NCBI GenBank assembly: GCA_050014415.1
Contig: JBEKDJ010000194.1
Location: 1-8,623 of the forward strand
DNA from: JBEKDJ01 sp050014415
GTDB taxonomy: Bacteria; Desulfobacterota; BSN033; UBA1163
Reading direction: 5' to 3'
Length of the DNA stretch: 8,623 bases
Each line of letters starts with the position of its first letter. Position 1 is the stretch's first letter. This document shows positions 1 to 6,987 of this stretch, one piece after another. Under the pieces are notes generated by a model. That model was not told the DNA's origin. It made no database searches and saw only the letters and a list, made by a program, of their open reading frames with translations. The position numbers and the translations under genes were made by a program.

Positions 1-167
1 AGAACGGATGGTTCGCCGCCCGTCCGTCAGGGACAGAGAGTATTTACAAGATCTACGCTGAAAGCTTCCAAGGGAAGGATCATCTCCAACGCATCCTGGA
101 GGAAGCCCAGACAATCGTTGACGAGGCTTTAAACGCCGCAACTTCAAAGAATAGGAGTGCAGCGTGA
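1..167 (+). CDS. pgm: Phosphoglucomutase (alpha-D-glucose phosphate-specific), C-terminal fragment
   Basis: This is the last 54 codons of a gene that begins before the window; the frame starts at base 3 and the stop is TGA at 165-167. The fragment opens with NGWFAARPSGTESIYKIYAE. The RPSGTE loop (fragment residues 7-12) is the substrate-phosphate-binding loop of the C-terminal domain of phosphohexomutases, and the flanking GWFAARPSGTE...YKIYAESF is typical of the bacterial glucose-specific Pgm (about 546 residues in E. coli). A helical tail (residues 23-45) follows, then about ten unconserved residues. Pgm interconverts glucose-1-phosphate and glucose-6-phosphate in the cytoplasm, linking the glucan phosphorylase encoded downstream to glycolysis and the phosphoketolase route. 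The catalytic serine and metal-binding loops lie outside the window, so activity cannot be judged. Another phosphohexomutase is possible but the GWFAARPSGTE context favours Pgm. Confidence 0.9.
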   Translation, partial: NGWFAARPSGTESIYKIYAESFQGKDHLQRILEEAQTIVDEALNAATSKNRSAA

Positions 168-235
168 TCGAGATGGGCAAGCATCCATCGGGGCAGCAGA
201 TTATCAAGGCAGGGGCTGGAAGGAGATTATCGGTG

Positions 236-392
236 CATCAGGGCATCGGGTTATCAGATTACCAGGAGGTGGGTATCAGGCCTATGCCTGCCGAGGGGCT
301 TCGGCCGGCAGGCGGGACGCCAGGGTATCAGGTAGAATCAATTTCTGAAACAGATTTCCCTGATGTTCGGTTTTCGTGATCTTCTGATATCC
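236..392. repeat. Cluster of short TATCAGG-like direct and inverted repeats
   Basis: GGGTATCAGG occurs exactly twice, at 271-280 and 323-332. A related GTTATCAG word lies at 250-257. An inverted relative, CTGATATCC, is at 384-392 (complement GGATATCAG, 8 of 9 matches to GGGTATCAG). CATCAGGG at 236-243 has an exact inverted partner, CCCTGATG, at 358-365. Repetition of one word in both orientations within about 160 bases suggests a decayed intergenic repeat element or several regulator half-sites. The sequence alone does not decide between them, and some matches may be chance. Confidence 0.4.
287..312 (+). other. GC-rich hairpin in the pgm-ackA spacer
   Basis: CCTGCCG (287-293) is the exact reverse complement of CGGCAGG (306-312), giving a 7-bp stem with a 12-base loop. 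An alternative hairpin, GGCG/CGCC with a GGA loop (311-321), shares bases with it, so the two could compete. No U-tract follows, so it is a poor intrinsic terminator. It lies 120 bases after the pgm stop and may belong to the repeat cluster around it. Confidence 0.3.
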
Positions 393-431
393 TTCACTCC
401 TTACTTCTTGGACGCCCCAATAAAGGGACTC

Positions 432-1637
432 ATGGTTGAAAGGGACTCCAATTCCATCTTGACGATCAACAGCGGCTCGTCCAGCATCAAGTTCGCGCTC
501 TACCGCATGGGAAGAGTCGAAACAGAAGTCCTGGCAGGGAGTATCGGAGGAATTGGTCGCGGGTCCGCCATTTTCCATGTCAAAGATGCAGCTGGAAAGA
601 CTCTGATTGAGAGGCATCTTCAGCTGCAGGACCATGCTGCAGCTTTGGCGGAAATTATCCAGTGGCTACAAGGCAATCCCGCGGCACACGGCTTCGACTC
701 CGTAGGCCATCGACTGGTGCATGGTGGGGATAGGTTCAGCCAGCCCCATCTGATTACTCCCGATCTAATGAAGGTGATCGAGGAGCTGGTGCCTCTGGCT
801 CCCGACCATTTGCCACATGAGATCAATGCCATCAATGTGTTCAAGGTTTCTTATCCGCACGTGAAACAGGTCGCCTGTTTTGACACAGCCTTTCACCGGA
901 CCATGCCAGAGGTAGCTCAAAGATATGCGCTTGGCGGAGACCTAAAGCAGCAAGGGGTCCTGCGGTATGGCTTCCACGGTTTGTCCTATGAATACATTTT
1001 GGGGGAATTTGGAAAAGAGACCGGGGTGGAGACATCTGGAGGCCGGGTCGTCGTGGCACACCTGGGAAACGGGGCCAGCATGGTAGCTGCCAAGGGGGGC
1101 CAGAGCATGGACACAACAATGGGATTCTCTCCTGCAGGAGGGCTCGTCATGAGCACGCGTTCGGGAGACCTGGACCCTGGGGTCATCCTCTACCTCTTTA
1201 AGGAAAAGGCACTGGACGTGGCGGCCGTGAACCATATGGTAAACAAAGAGGGCGGACTCTTAGGGGTCTCTGGGATCAGCTCTGACATGAAGGATCTCCT
1301 CAGCAAAGAGGCTGAAAACCCCCGTGCGGCAGAGGCGATCGAACTTTTTTGTTATCAAGCAAAGAAGTTCCTGGGCGCCATGGCAGCGGTATTGGGTGGA
1401 TTGGATCATCTCATTTTCACAGGAGGCATTGGAGAGAATGTGTCTTCCATTCGCTCGCGCATTTGTAAGGGCATGGAATTTCTTGGCATCTATCTTGATG
1501 CTGGCAGAAACGATGTGAACGGCCCCATTATTTCAGATGAGCGGAGTCCGGTCGCCGTTCGGGTGATGAAGACGAACGAAGAGTTGATGATTGCAAGGCA
1601 CACCTACCAACTCCTGAGAAAAAGGGGGCAAGGTTGA
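432..1637 (+). CDS. ackA: Acetate kinase (acetate/propionate kinase family)
   Basis: A 401-residue protein, the usual length for acetate kinase. It interconverts acetyl phosphate + ADP and acetate + ATP in the cytoplasm. The sequence shows the N-terminal ASKHA-fold loop NSGSSSIKF (13-21), the VGHRLVHGG segment with the substrate-site arginine (R94), catalytic Asp151 in FDTAFH, the RYGFHGLS signature with His182, the phosphate loop AHLGNGAS (209-216), catalytic Arg243 in STRSGD, the adenosine loop FTGGIGEN (329-336) and the C-terminal TNEE (381-384). These match the R91, D148, H180, R241 and E384 positions of the Methanosarcina enzyme. The start at 432 was chosen because the protein then begins 12 residues before NSGSSS, as is usual, and AAAGGGA (422-428) lies just upstream, though close. 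An in-frame ATG at 363 would add 23 unconserved residues and has no ribosome binding site. Phosphoketolase follows 156 bases downstream and would supply acetyl phosphate. The strand before the catalytic Arg reads FSPAGGLVMSTRSGD rather than the commoner TPLEGL(M/V)MGTRSGD; propionate use cannot be excluded. Confidence 0.96.
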   Translation: MVERDSNSILTINSGSSSIKFALYRMGRVETEVLAGSIGGIGRGSAIFHVKDAAGKTLIERHLQLQDHAAALAEIIQWLQGNPAAHGFDSVGHRLVHGGDRFSQPHLITPDLMKVIEELVPLAPDHLPHEINAINVFKVSYPHVKQVACFDTAFHRTMPEVAQRYALGGDLKQQGVLRYGFHGLSYEYILGEFGKETGVETSGGRVVVAHLGNGASMVAAKGGQSMDTTMGFSPAGGLVMSTRSGDLDPGVILYLFKEKALDVAAVNHMVNKEGGLLGVSGISSDMKDLLSKEAENPRAAEAIELFCYQAKKFLGAMAAVLGGLDHLIFTGGIGENVSSIRSRICKGMEFLGIYLDAGRNDVNGPIISDERSPVAVRVMKTNEELMIARHTYQLLRKRGQG

Positions 1638-1793
1638 GGCTGAGGTTTAAGAAAGGAAGTAAGCCAAAACAGCCAATTCAATGTCAAAAGCAACTCCTCA
1701 ACAGACACGGAACAGGACTTCTGAGGAACCGAGTGTCGTTGGCAACCAAGCTACCGGACGATAGAATAGCCCGTCATCACTGGAGGAACTACT
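1638..1793 (+). other. Spacer between ackA and xfp
   Basis: These 156 bases hold no recognisable gene. A weak stem, TCCTCA (1695-1700) with TGAGGA (1722-1727), has a 21-base loop and no T-tract. A 27-codon frame from the ATG at 1681 to the TAG at 1762-1764 has no nearby ribosome binding site and no family resemblance. I see no convincing promoter. Co-transcription of ackA and xfp is plausible from their function but not shown. Confidence 0.5.
1782..1787 (+). promoter_or_regulatory. Strong ribosome binding site of xfp
   Basis: GGAGGA lies 6 bases upstream of the ATG at 1794, at near-ideal spacing. It is the strongest Shine-Dalgarno sequence in the window and fixes the xfp start. Confidence 0.85.
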
Positions 1794-4178
1794 ATGACAG
1801 GACCGCTTTCCCATGAAGAGCTAAGAGCCATTAACGCCTATTGGCGCGCTGCAAATTACCTCTCCGTCGGGCAGATCTACCTGTGTGACAATCCGCTGTT
1901 GAATGAACCCCTGAAGTTGGAGCATATCAAACCGAGGCTCCTCGGACACTGGGGTACGACTCCGGGGCTCAATTTTATCTACCTTCATCTGAACCGCGTG
2001 ATTAAGAGGAATGACCTCAACATGATTTTCATCTGTGGACCTGGCCATGGCGGGCCAGGAATGGTCGCTAACACATACCTTGAGGGAACCTACAGTGAGT
2101 TGTATCCTCACATTTCCAGGGATGCCGAGGGGATGAAGCGGCTCTTCAAACAGTTTTCATTCCCAGGAGGTATACCTAGTCATGCGGCGCCTGAAACACC
2201 TGGTTCCATCAACGAGGGAGGGGAGCTCGGATATTCCCTGTCTCATGCTTACGGAGCTGCCTTTGACAACCCTGACCTCATCGTCGCCTGTGTGGTTGGC
2301 GACGGTGAGGCTGAAACCGGTCCCCTTGCCGCTGCTTGGCACTCTAACAAATTTCTTAATCCTGTTTCTGACGGAGCGGTCCTCCCAGTCCTGCACCTGA
2401 ATGGGTACAAGATTGCAAATCCAACAATTCTGGCACGGATCAGTCATGAAGAGCTGGAGAGCCTGTTCTCCGGCTATGGCTACAGGCCCTACTTTGTCGA
2501 AGGCTCTGAACCAGAGGTCATGCACCAACTGATGGCGAAGACTCTGGACGCCGTAATTGCCGTGATTCAGGAGATTCAGAAGAAGGCTCGCATCAGTGGC
2601 ATTGCCAGGCGTCCCCGCTGGCCGATGATCATTCTCCGAAGCCCCAAGGGCTGGACAGGGCCGAGACAGATTGACGGGGTGAAGGTGGAGGGTTCCTGGC
2701 GGTCCCACCAAGTACCAATCGCGGATATAGCGGCAAAGCCAGAGCACCTCAAACTTCTTGAAGATTGGATGAAGGGCTATAAGCCTGAGGAACTATTTGA
2801 CGAAAAGGGAAAACTGATTCCGGAACTGGCAGAGGTCGCTCCCAAGGGAAGGCGTCGCATGGGTGCCAACCCTCACGCCAATGGCGGCTTGTTATTGAAA
2901 GATCTGAATCTGCCCGACTTCAGAGACTACGCCGTCAATATACCCGAGCCTGGCAAGATGGTTGCGGAAGCCACTCGGGTGTTGGGCCAATTTCTGAGGG
3001 ACGCGATCAAACTCAATGCGGACCAGAGGAATTTCCGGGTGATGGGCCCGGACGAAACGGTTTCGAATCGCCTCGATGCTTTATTTGAAGTAACCGATCG
3101 GGTATGGATGGCTGACATGGTCCCTGAGGATGAATACCTTTCCCCGGACGGACGGGTGATGGAAATCCTCAGCGAGCACACTCTGGAAGGCTGGCTGGAA
3201 GGGTATCTCCTTACCGGCCGCCATGGGTTTTTCTCTTGCTACGAGGCATTTATTCATATCGTTGACTCGATGTTCAACCAGCATGCCAAATGGCTAAAGG
3301 TCACCCGCCAGGAAATTCCCTGGCGGCGTCCGATTGCCTCCCTCAATTACCTTTTGACCTCCCACGTCTGGCGTCAAGACCACAATGGCTTCAGCCACCA
3401 GGATCCCGGCTTCATCGATCATGTGGTAAACAAAAAGGCGGACGTCGTCCGAGTCTACTTCCCGCCCGATGCTAACACACTATTGTCTGTGGCTGATCAC
3501 TGCTTGCGGAGCCGCAACTATGTCAACGTCATCGTGGCGGGAAAACAACCTCAACCTCAATGGCTCGACATGGAGGCAGCGATCAAACATTGTACTTCAG
3601 GAATCGGGATTTGGGAGTGGGCAAGTAATGATAAGGGTACCGAACCGAACGTGGTGATGGCCTGTTGTGGTGACGTGCCAACGGTTGAAACCCTCGCCGC
3701 CGTTGAGATCCTACGGGAGCAAGCACCTGAGCTCAAGATACGCGTGATTAACGTCGTTGATTTGATGACGCTTCAGCCCAAAGAGGAACACCCTCATGGT
3801 CTGTCTGGCCGAGAGTTCGACACCTTGTTCACCACCGACAAACCCATCATCTTTGTCTATCATGGTTATCCCATGCTGATCCACCGCTTGACCTATCGCC
3901 GCACAAATCACAAGAACTTGCACGTTCGGGGTTACAAGGAAGAGGGGACCACGACCACACCTTTCGACATGGTCGTCCGTAACGACCTGGATCGATTTCA
4001 CTTGGTGGCGGACGTGATCGATCGGGTGCCAGAACTTGGGCATCTTGCAGCCTACGCCAAACAGGCTATCCGCGACAAACTCATTGAACACAAAGAATAC
4101 GTCAACAAGTATGGTCAGGATATGCCAGAAATCCGTGATTGGACATGGAGGCTCAACAAGGGCGAAAAGCTTGATTGA
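1794..4178 (+). CDS. xfp: Phosphoketolase (xylulose-5-phosphate/fructose-6-phosphate)
   Basis: A 794-residue thiamine-diphosphate enzyme, close to the family norm of about 790-825. It splits xylulose-5-phosphate + Pi into acetyl phosphate and glyceraldehyde-3-phosphate, and in dual-specificity members fructose-6-phosphate + Pi into acetyl phosphate and erythrose-4-phosphate. Visible landmarks: the N-terminal YWRAANYLSVGQIYL (16-30); GHWGTTPG with His52; GPGHGGPG with His85; PSHAAPETPG with His130; the ThDP/Mg motif GDGEAETGP (169-177) with the Mg-ligand asparagine in NGYKIANP (203-210); SPKGWTGP with Lys285; His305; Glu461 in SEHTLEG; TGRHGFFSCYEAF (474-486) with Tyr483; and HQDPGF with His535. 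These line up with the catalytic His64, His97, His142, Lys300, His320, Glu479, Tyr501 and His553 recalled for the Bifidobacterium enzyme, so it looks intact. Domain order is PP (N-terminal), Pyr (middle) and the C-terminal transketolase-like domain. AckA upstream consumes its product. The sequence does not settle substrate preference. Confidence 0.97.
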   Translation: MTGPLSHEELRAINAYWRAANYLSVGQIYLCDNPLLNEPLKLEHIKPRLLGHWGTTPGLNFIYLHLNRVIKRNDLNMIFICGPGHGGPGMVANTYLEGTYSELYPHISRDAEGMKRLFKQFSFPGGIPSHAAPETPGSINEGGELGYSLSHAYGAAFDNPDLIVACVVGDGEAETGPLAAAWHSNKFLNPVSDGAVLPVLHLNGYKIANPTILARISHEELESLFSGYGYRPYFVEGSEPEVMHQLMAKTLDAVIAVIQEIQKKARISGIARRPRWPMIILRSPKGWTGPRQIDGVKVEGSWRSHQVPIADIAAKPEHLKLLEDWMKGYKPEELFDEKGKLIPELAEVAPKGRRRMGANPHANGGLLLKDLNLPDFRDYAVNIPEPGKMVAEATRVLGQFLRDAIKLNADQRNFRVMGPDETVSNRLDALFEVTDRVWMADMVPEDEYLSPDGRVMEILSEHTLEGWLEGYLLTGRHGFFSCYEAFIHIVDSMFNQHAKWLKVTRQEIPWRRPIASLNYLLTSHVWRQDHNGFSHQDPGFIDHVVNKKADVVRVYFPPDANTLLSVADHCLRSRNYVNVIVAGKQPQPQWLDMEAAIKHCTSGIGIWEWASNDKGTEPNVVMACCGDVPTVETLAAVEILREQAPELKIRVINVVDLMTLQPKEEHPHGLSGREFDTLFTTDKPIIFVYHGYPMLIHRLTYRRTNHKNLHVRGYKEEGTTTTPFDMVVRNDLDRFHLVADVIDRVPELGHLAAYAKQAIRDKLIEHKEYVNKYGQDMPEIRDWTWRLNKGEKLD

Positions 4179-4253
4179 GGAGATCACCCCGAATCCACTT
4201 CGCTTGTGATATTGGGTGCCGGAGCCGACCGGATCCGGGTGGAGATCAACCAC

Positions 4254-4262
4254 AGGGAGAGG
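4254..4262 (+). promoter_or_regulatory. Purine-rich ribosome binding site of glgP
   Basis: AGGGAGAGG ends 8 bases before the ATG at 4271 and is followed by further purines (AAAAGG). It supports 4271 as the start of glgP, over the in-frame TTG at 4175 that overlaps the end of xfp. The 92-base gap before it also contains a 10-base palindrome, CCGGATCCGG (4229-4238), of unknown meaning. Confidence 0.65.
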
Positions 4263-4270
4263 AAAAGGCC

Positions 4271-6814
4271 ATGAATAAAACAAGAAAAGTCAGCAGTCCG
4301 ATATATGCTTTTTTCCCCATCGAGGTCGAAGGATTTGATTCCCTGGCTGAACTGGCCCTGGATATGCGCTGGTCCTGGAATCATTCTGCCGACGAAGTGT
4401 GGAAGCAGCTTGATCCCGCGCTTTGGGAGCTCACCGAAAATCCCTGGGTCGTCCTGCAAACAGTGTCGAGGGACCGGCTTGAGCACGCGCTCGCCGATCC
4501 CGACTTCCGCCAGAGGGTAAGCGACCTCGTTCGAGCCAAACGTGATGCGGCAGAGTCGCCCGCATGGTTTCAGCAACATCATTCCCAGGATCCGGTCAAC
4601 GCTGTCGCCTATTTCAGTATGGAGTTTATGTTAAGCGAGGCGCTGCCCATCTATTCAGGAGGGCTGGGCAATGTCGCCGGTGATCAACTCAAAGCCGCAA
4701 GCGATTTAGGTGTGCCGCTGGTAGGTGTGGGGCTACTCTACCAACAGGGCTATTTTCGCCAGGTGATAGACAAGGACGGAGCACAGCAGTCCCTCTTCCC
4801 CTATAACGATCCCGGGCAATTGCCTATCACGCCTCTGCGTGAGCCGAACGGGGAGTGGCTTCGTCTGGAAGTCCTTTTCCCGGGCTACGCGGTCTGGCTG
4901 CGGGTCTGGCAGGTACAGGTGGGGAGAGTGAAGCTTTATTTACTCGACAGCAACGACGCAGCAAATTTTCCGGCAAACCGAGGAATTACAAGCGAGCTTT
5001 ATGGAGGCGGGCCGGAGTTGCGGCTCAAGCAAGAGATTGTGCTCGGGATCGGTGGATGGCGGCTACTCAACGCTCTCGGCATCGAGCCAGAAGTCTCCCA
5101 TCTGAACGAAGGGCATGCCGCTTTTGTCGTTTTGGAGCGCGCTCGAAGCTTCATGGACGAAACAGGGCAACCCTTTGAAGTTGCTCTATCCGTAACACGA
5201 GCGGGCAACCTCTTTACCACGCATACGCCAGTGGCTGCCGGTTTTGACCGCTTCACTCCCGGTCTTGTCGAGCAGTACCTTGGTTGGTATGCCCAGAATA
5301 AGCTGGGCATCTCGCTCCATGATTTGCTGGCCCTGGGTCGACAGAACCCGAACGATTCCTCTGAGCCCTTTAACATGGCTTACCTGGCGATACGCGGAAG
5401 TGGTGCAGTCAACGGGGTAAGCCGCCTACACGGCAGGGTGAGCCGGCGCATCTTTGCACCTCTCTTTCCGCGCTGGCCGGAGGAAGAAGTGCCAGTCGGA
5501 CACGTCACCAATGGGGTCCATATGCCGAGCTGGGATTCGGCAGGGGCAGACGATCTCTGGACTGCAACCTGTACGAAGGACCGCTGGCGGGGGGCGACGG
5601 AAAGCCTGGAGGAGCAAATGGTCTGCGTCCTGGACGATGCGTTCTGGCAACTTCGAGCAGACGCACGCAAGTCGCTCATCGAATATGTCCGTGAGCGGCT
5701 TTCCCGGCAGCTGGAGGCCTCGGGTGCCTCACCTGAAGAGTGTGACGAGGCCAATCACATTTTTGACGTCAACGTTTTGACGATGGGTTTTGCACGGCGC
5801 TTTGCCACTTATAAGAGACCGAACCTGCTCTTGAACGATCCTGAACGGCTGCTTCGTATCCTCACCAATCCAAAGTGTCCTGTGCAACTCATTATTGCGG
5901 GTAAGGCGCACCCAGCGGATTATGCGGGACAAGCAATGATCCAACAGTGGACACAATTTGCCCGACGGCCTGAGGTGCGCAAACATGTGGTCTTTCTGAG
6001 CGACTACGACATGCTTTTGACCGGGCGCATGGTGCAAGGGGTGGATGTCTGGATCAACACACCCCGACGGCCCTGGGAGGCTTGCGGGACAAGCGGCATG
6101 AAGGTGCTGGTCAATGGAGGCATCAATCTGTCGGAGCTGGATGGCTGGTGGGCAGAAGCGTACACGCCTGAGGTGGGGTGGGCGTTGGGTGATGGCAAGG
6201 AGCACGATGAGGACCCTGCCTGGGATGCCGTCGAAGCCGAAGCGCTTTATGCACTTCTTGAACAGGAGGTGGTTCCTCAGTTTTATACCCGCAACGCCTA
6301 CGGCGTTCCGACGGCATGGGTCGCTCGCATGCGTGAGAGCATGGGCCGGTTGACGCCCCGTTTTTCCGCCAACCGCGCCGTCATCGAGTATACTGAGCGG
6401 TATTACCTTCCTGCGGCCGCATCCTACCGAAAGCGTGCTGCCGATAAGTGCGCAATGGGGATGCGGGCGATGAACTGGCGGCATGCTCTTGAGCAGAACT
6501 GGTCCAATCTACGCTTCGGAGAAACGAAAGTGGTGACTGAGGGAGGACTGCACACATTTGAGACTCAGGTCTATCTTGGCGGCCTCGACCCGGAACTTAT
6601 CCGCGTCGAACTATTTGCTGACGTAGCGGGTGGAGGCAAGCCATTGCAGCAGGAGATGACGCGTGGCCGACAACTGGTAGGTGCAAATGGCTACATCTAT
6701 AACGCGCAGGTGCCAGCGACACGTTTAGCGTCAGACTATACTGCGCGAGTGATACCTGACGGCACTGGCTTTGTGGTTCCTCTCGAAGTCCCCCTGATCC
6801 TATGGCAGAGGTAA
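4271..6814 (+). CDS. glgP: Alpha-glucan (glycogen/starch) phosphorylase, GlgP type, family GT35
   Basis: An 847-residue pyridoxal-phosphate enzyme that releases glucose-1-phosphate from the ends of alpha-1,4-glucans using phosphate. Residues about 10-100 match the N-terminal DUF3417-like domain of the shorter bacterial/archaeal phosphorylase branch (LAELALDMRWSWN at 25-37). The GT-B body begins at VAYFSMEFMLSE (112-123) and YSGGLGNVAGDQLKAASDLG (128-147). It continues through HLNEGHAAFVVLER (277-290), TTHTPVAAGFDRF (316-328, active-site His318), GHVTNGVH (410-417), the phosphate-site segment GFARRFATYKRPNL (506-519; R509/R510 and K515), IIAGKAHPAD (541-550), and the PLP segment EACGTSGMK, where Lys611 should form the Schiff base, followed by NGGINLSELDGWW (615-627). 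Residues about 740-847 form a C-terminal beta-rich tail. It lies 92 bases after xfp, and its product feeds the Pgm encoded at the window's start. The start was chosen from the ribosome binding site and the family N-terminus; an in-frame TTG at 4175 would add 32 unconserved residues. Maltodextrin rather than glycogen could be the main substrate. Confidence 0.95.
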   Translation: MNKTRKVSSPIYAFFPIEVEGFDSLAELALDMRWSWNHSADEVWKQLDPALWELTENPWVVLQTVSRDRLEHALADPDFRQRVSDLVRAKRDAAESPAWFQQHHSQDPVNAVAYFSMEFMLSEALPIYSGGLGNVAGDQLKAASDLGVPLVGVGLLYQQGYFRQVIDKDGAQQSLFPYNDPGQLPITPLREPNGEWLRLEVLFPGYAVWLRVWQVQVGRVKLYLLDSNDAANFPANRGITSELYGGGPELRLKQEIVLGIGGWRLLNALGIEPEVSHLNEGHAAFVVLERARSFMDETGQPFEVALSVTRAGNLFTTHTPVAAGFDRFTPGLVEQYLGWYAQNKLGISLHDLLALGRQNPNDSSEPFNMAYLAIRGSGAVNGVSRLHGRVSRRIFAPLFPRWPEEEVPVGHVTNGVHMPSWDSAGADDLWTATCTKDRWRGATESLEEQMVCVLDDAFWQLRADARKSLIEYVRERLSRQLEASGASPEECDEANHIFDVNVLTMGFARRFATYKRPNLLLNDPERLLRILTNPKCPVQLIIAGKAHPADYAGQAMIQQWTQFARRPEVRKHVVFLSDYDMLLTGRMVQGVDVWINTPRRPWEACGTSGMKVLVNGGINLSELDGWWAEAYTPEVGWALGDGKEHDEDPAWDAVEAEALYALLEQEVVPQFYTRNAYGVPTAWVARMRESMGRLTPRFSANRAVIEYTERYYLPAAASYRKRAADKCAMGMRAMNWRHALEQNWSNLRFGETKVVTEGGLHTFETQVYLGGLDPELIRVELFADVAGGGKPLQQEMTRGRQLVGANGYIYNAQVPATRLASDYTARVIPDGTGFVVPLEVPLILWQR

Positions 6815-6817
6815 ATC

Positions 6818-6835
6818 GGTCGCAGCCTGCGGACC
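6818..6835 (+). terminator. Weak hairpin just after glgP, doubtful terminator
   Basis: GGTC plus GCA (6818-6824) pairs with TGC and GACC (6828-6835) across a one-base bulge, with a GCC loop, starting 3 bases after the glgP stop. No T-tract follows, so intrinsic termination is not well supported. Confidence 0.2.
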
Positions 6836-6987
6836 TCGGATCCCAGATCGTAGATTACAGACTGTCCGAAATGAGTCAAGGGATTGCCAATTCTAGCATT
6901 TGGGAATGAACTCCCGAAGTTCCAAGATTTCTCAATTCTGAAATCAAAGCCCTGATATTTGCATCTGTAATACTCGATATTTCGAAA
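6836..6987 (+). other. Spacer between glgP and rpiA
   Basis: About 150 bases without a recognisable gene, more AT-rich toward rpiA. CAATTCT occurs at 6888-6894 and 6933-6939. A perfect 8-base palindrome, TTTCGAAA (6980-6987), directly abuts the rpiA start codon. I find no convincing -35/-10 pair; TAATAC at 6968-6973 could serve as a -10 but has no matching -35 at normal spacing. The gap may hold an independent rpiA promoter. Confidence 0.45.

Larger units (their letters stand above)
168..431 (+). other. Spacer between pgm and ackA, rich in short repeats
   Basis: These 264 bases contain no convincing gene. The short open frames here lack a good ribosome binding site and resemble no family I recognise. 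The spacer carries several TATCAGG-like words in both orientations (listed separately) and a GC-rich hairpin. I see no T-tract that would make a clear terminator for pgm and no confident -35/-10 pair for ackA. The size and repeat content suggest that pgm and ackA may be transcribed separately; this is inference. Confidence 0.6.

Noticed and set aside
236..332. CRISPR-like array from the repeated GGGTATCAGG words
   Set aside because: The repeats are only 8-10 bases long, irregularly spaced and in both orientations, and no cas genes are present.
157..379. Short open frames in the pgm-ackA spacer
   Set aside because: They overlap the pgm end or the repeat cluster, have repeat-derived compositions and lack ribosome binding sites or family similarity.
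363..431. In-frame ATG at 363 as an alternative ackA start
   Set aside because: It adds 23 residues with no family counterpart and has no ribosome binding site. The start at 432 gives the standard N-terminus and length.
1681..1764. A 27-codon open frame between ackA and xfp
   Set aside because: There is no ribosome binding site at useful spacing, no recognisable motif, and a frame this short is expected by chance.
5729..6484. Long minus-strand open frame (251 codons) inside glgP
   Set aside because: It lies opposite a strongly conserved phosphorylase region, has a low-complexity His/Pro/Arg-rich composition and no recognisable domain. It is a codon-bias shadow, like the other minus-strand frames.
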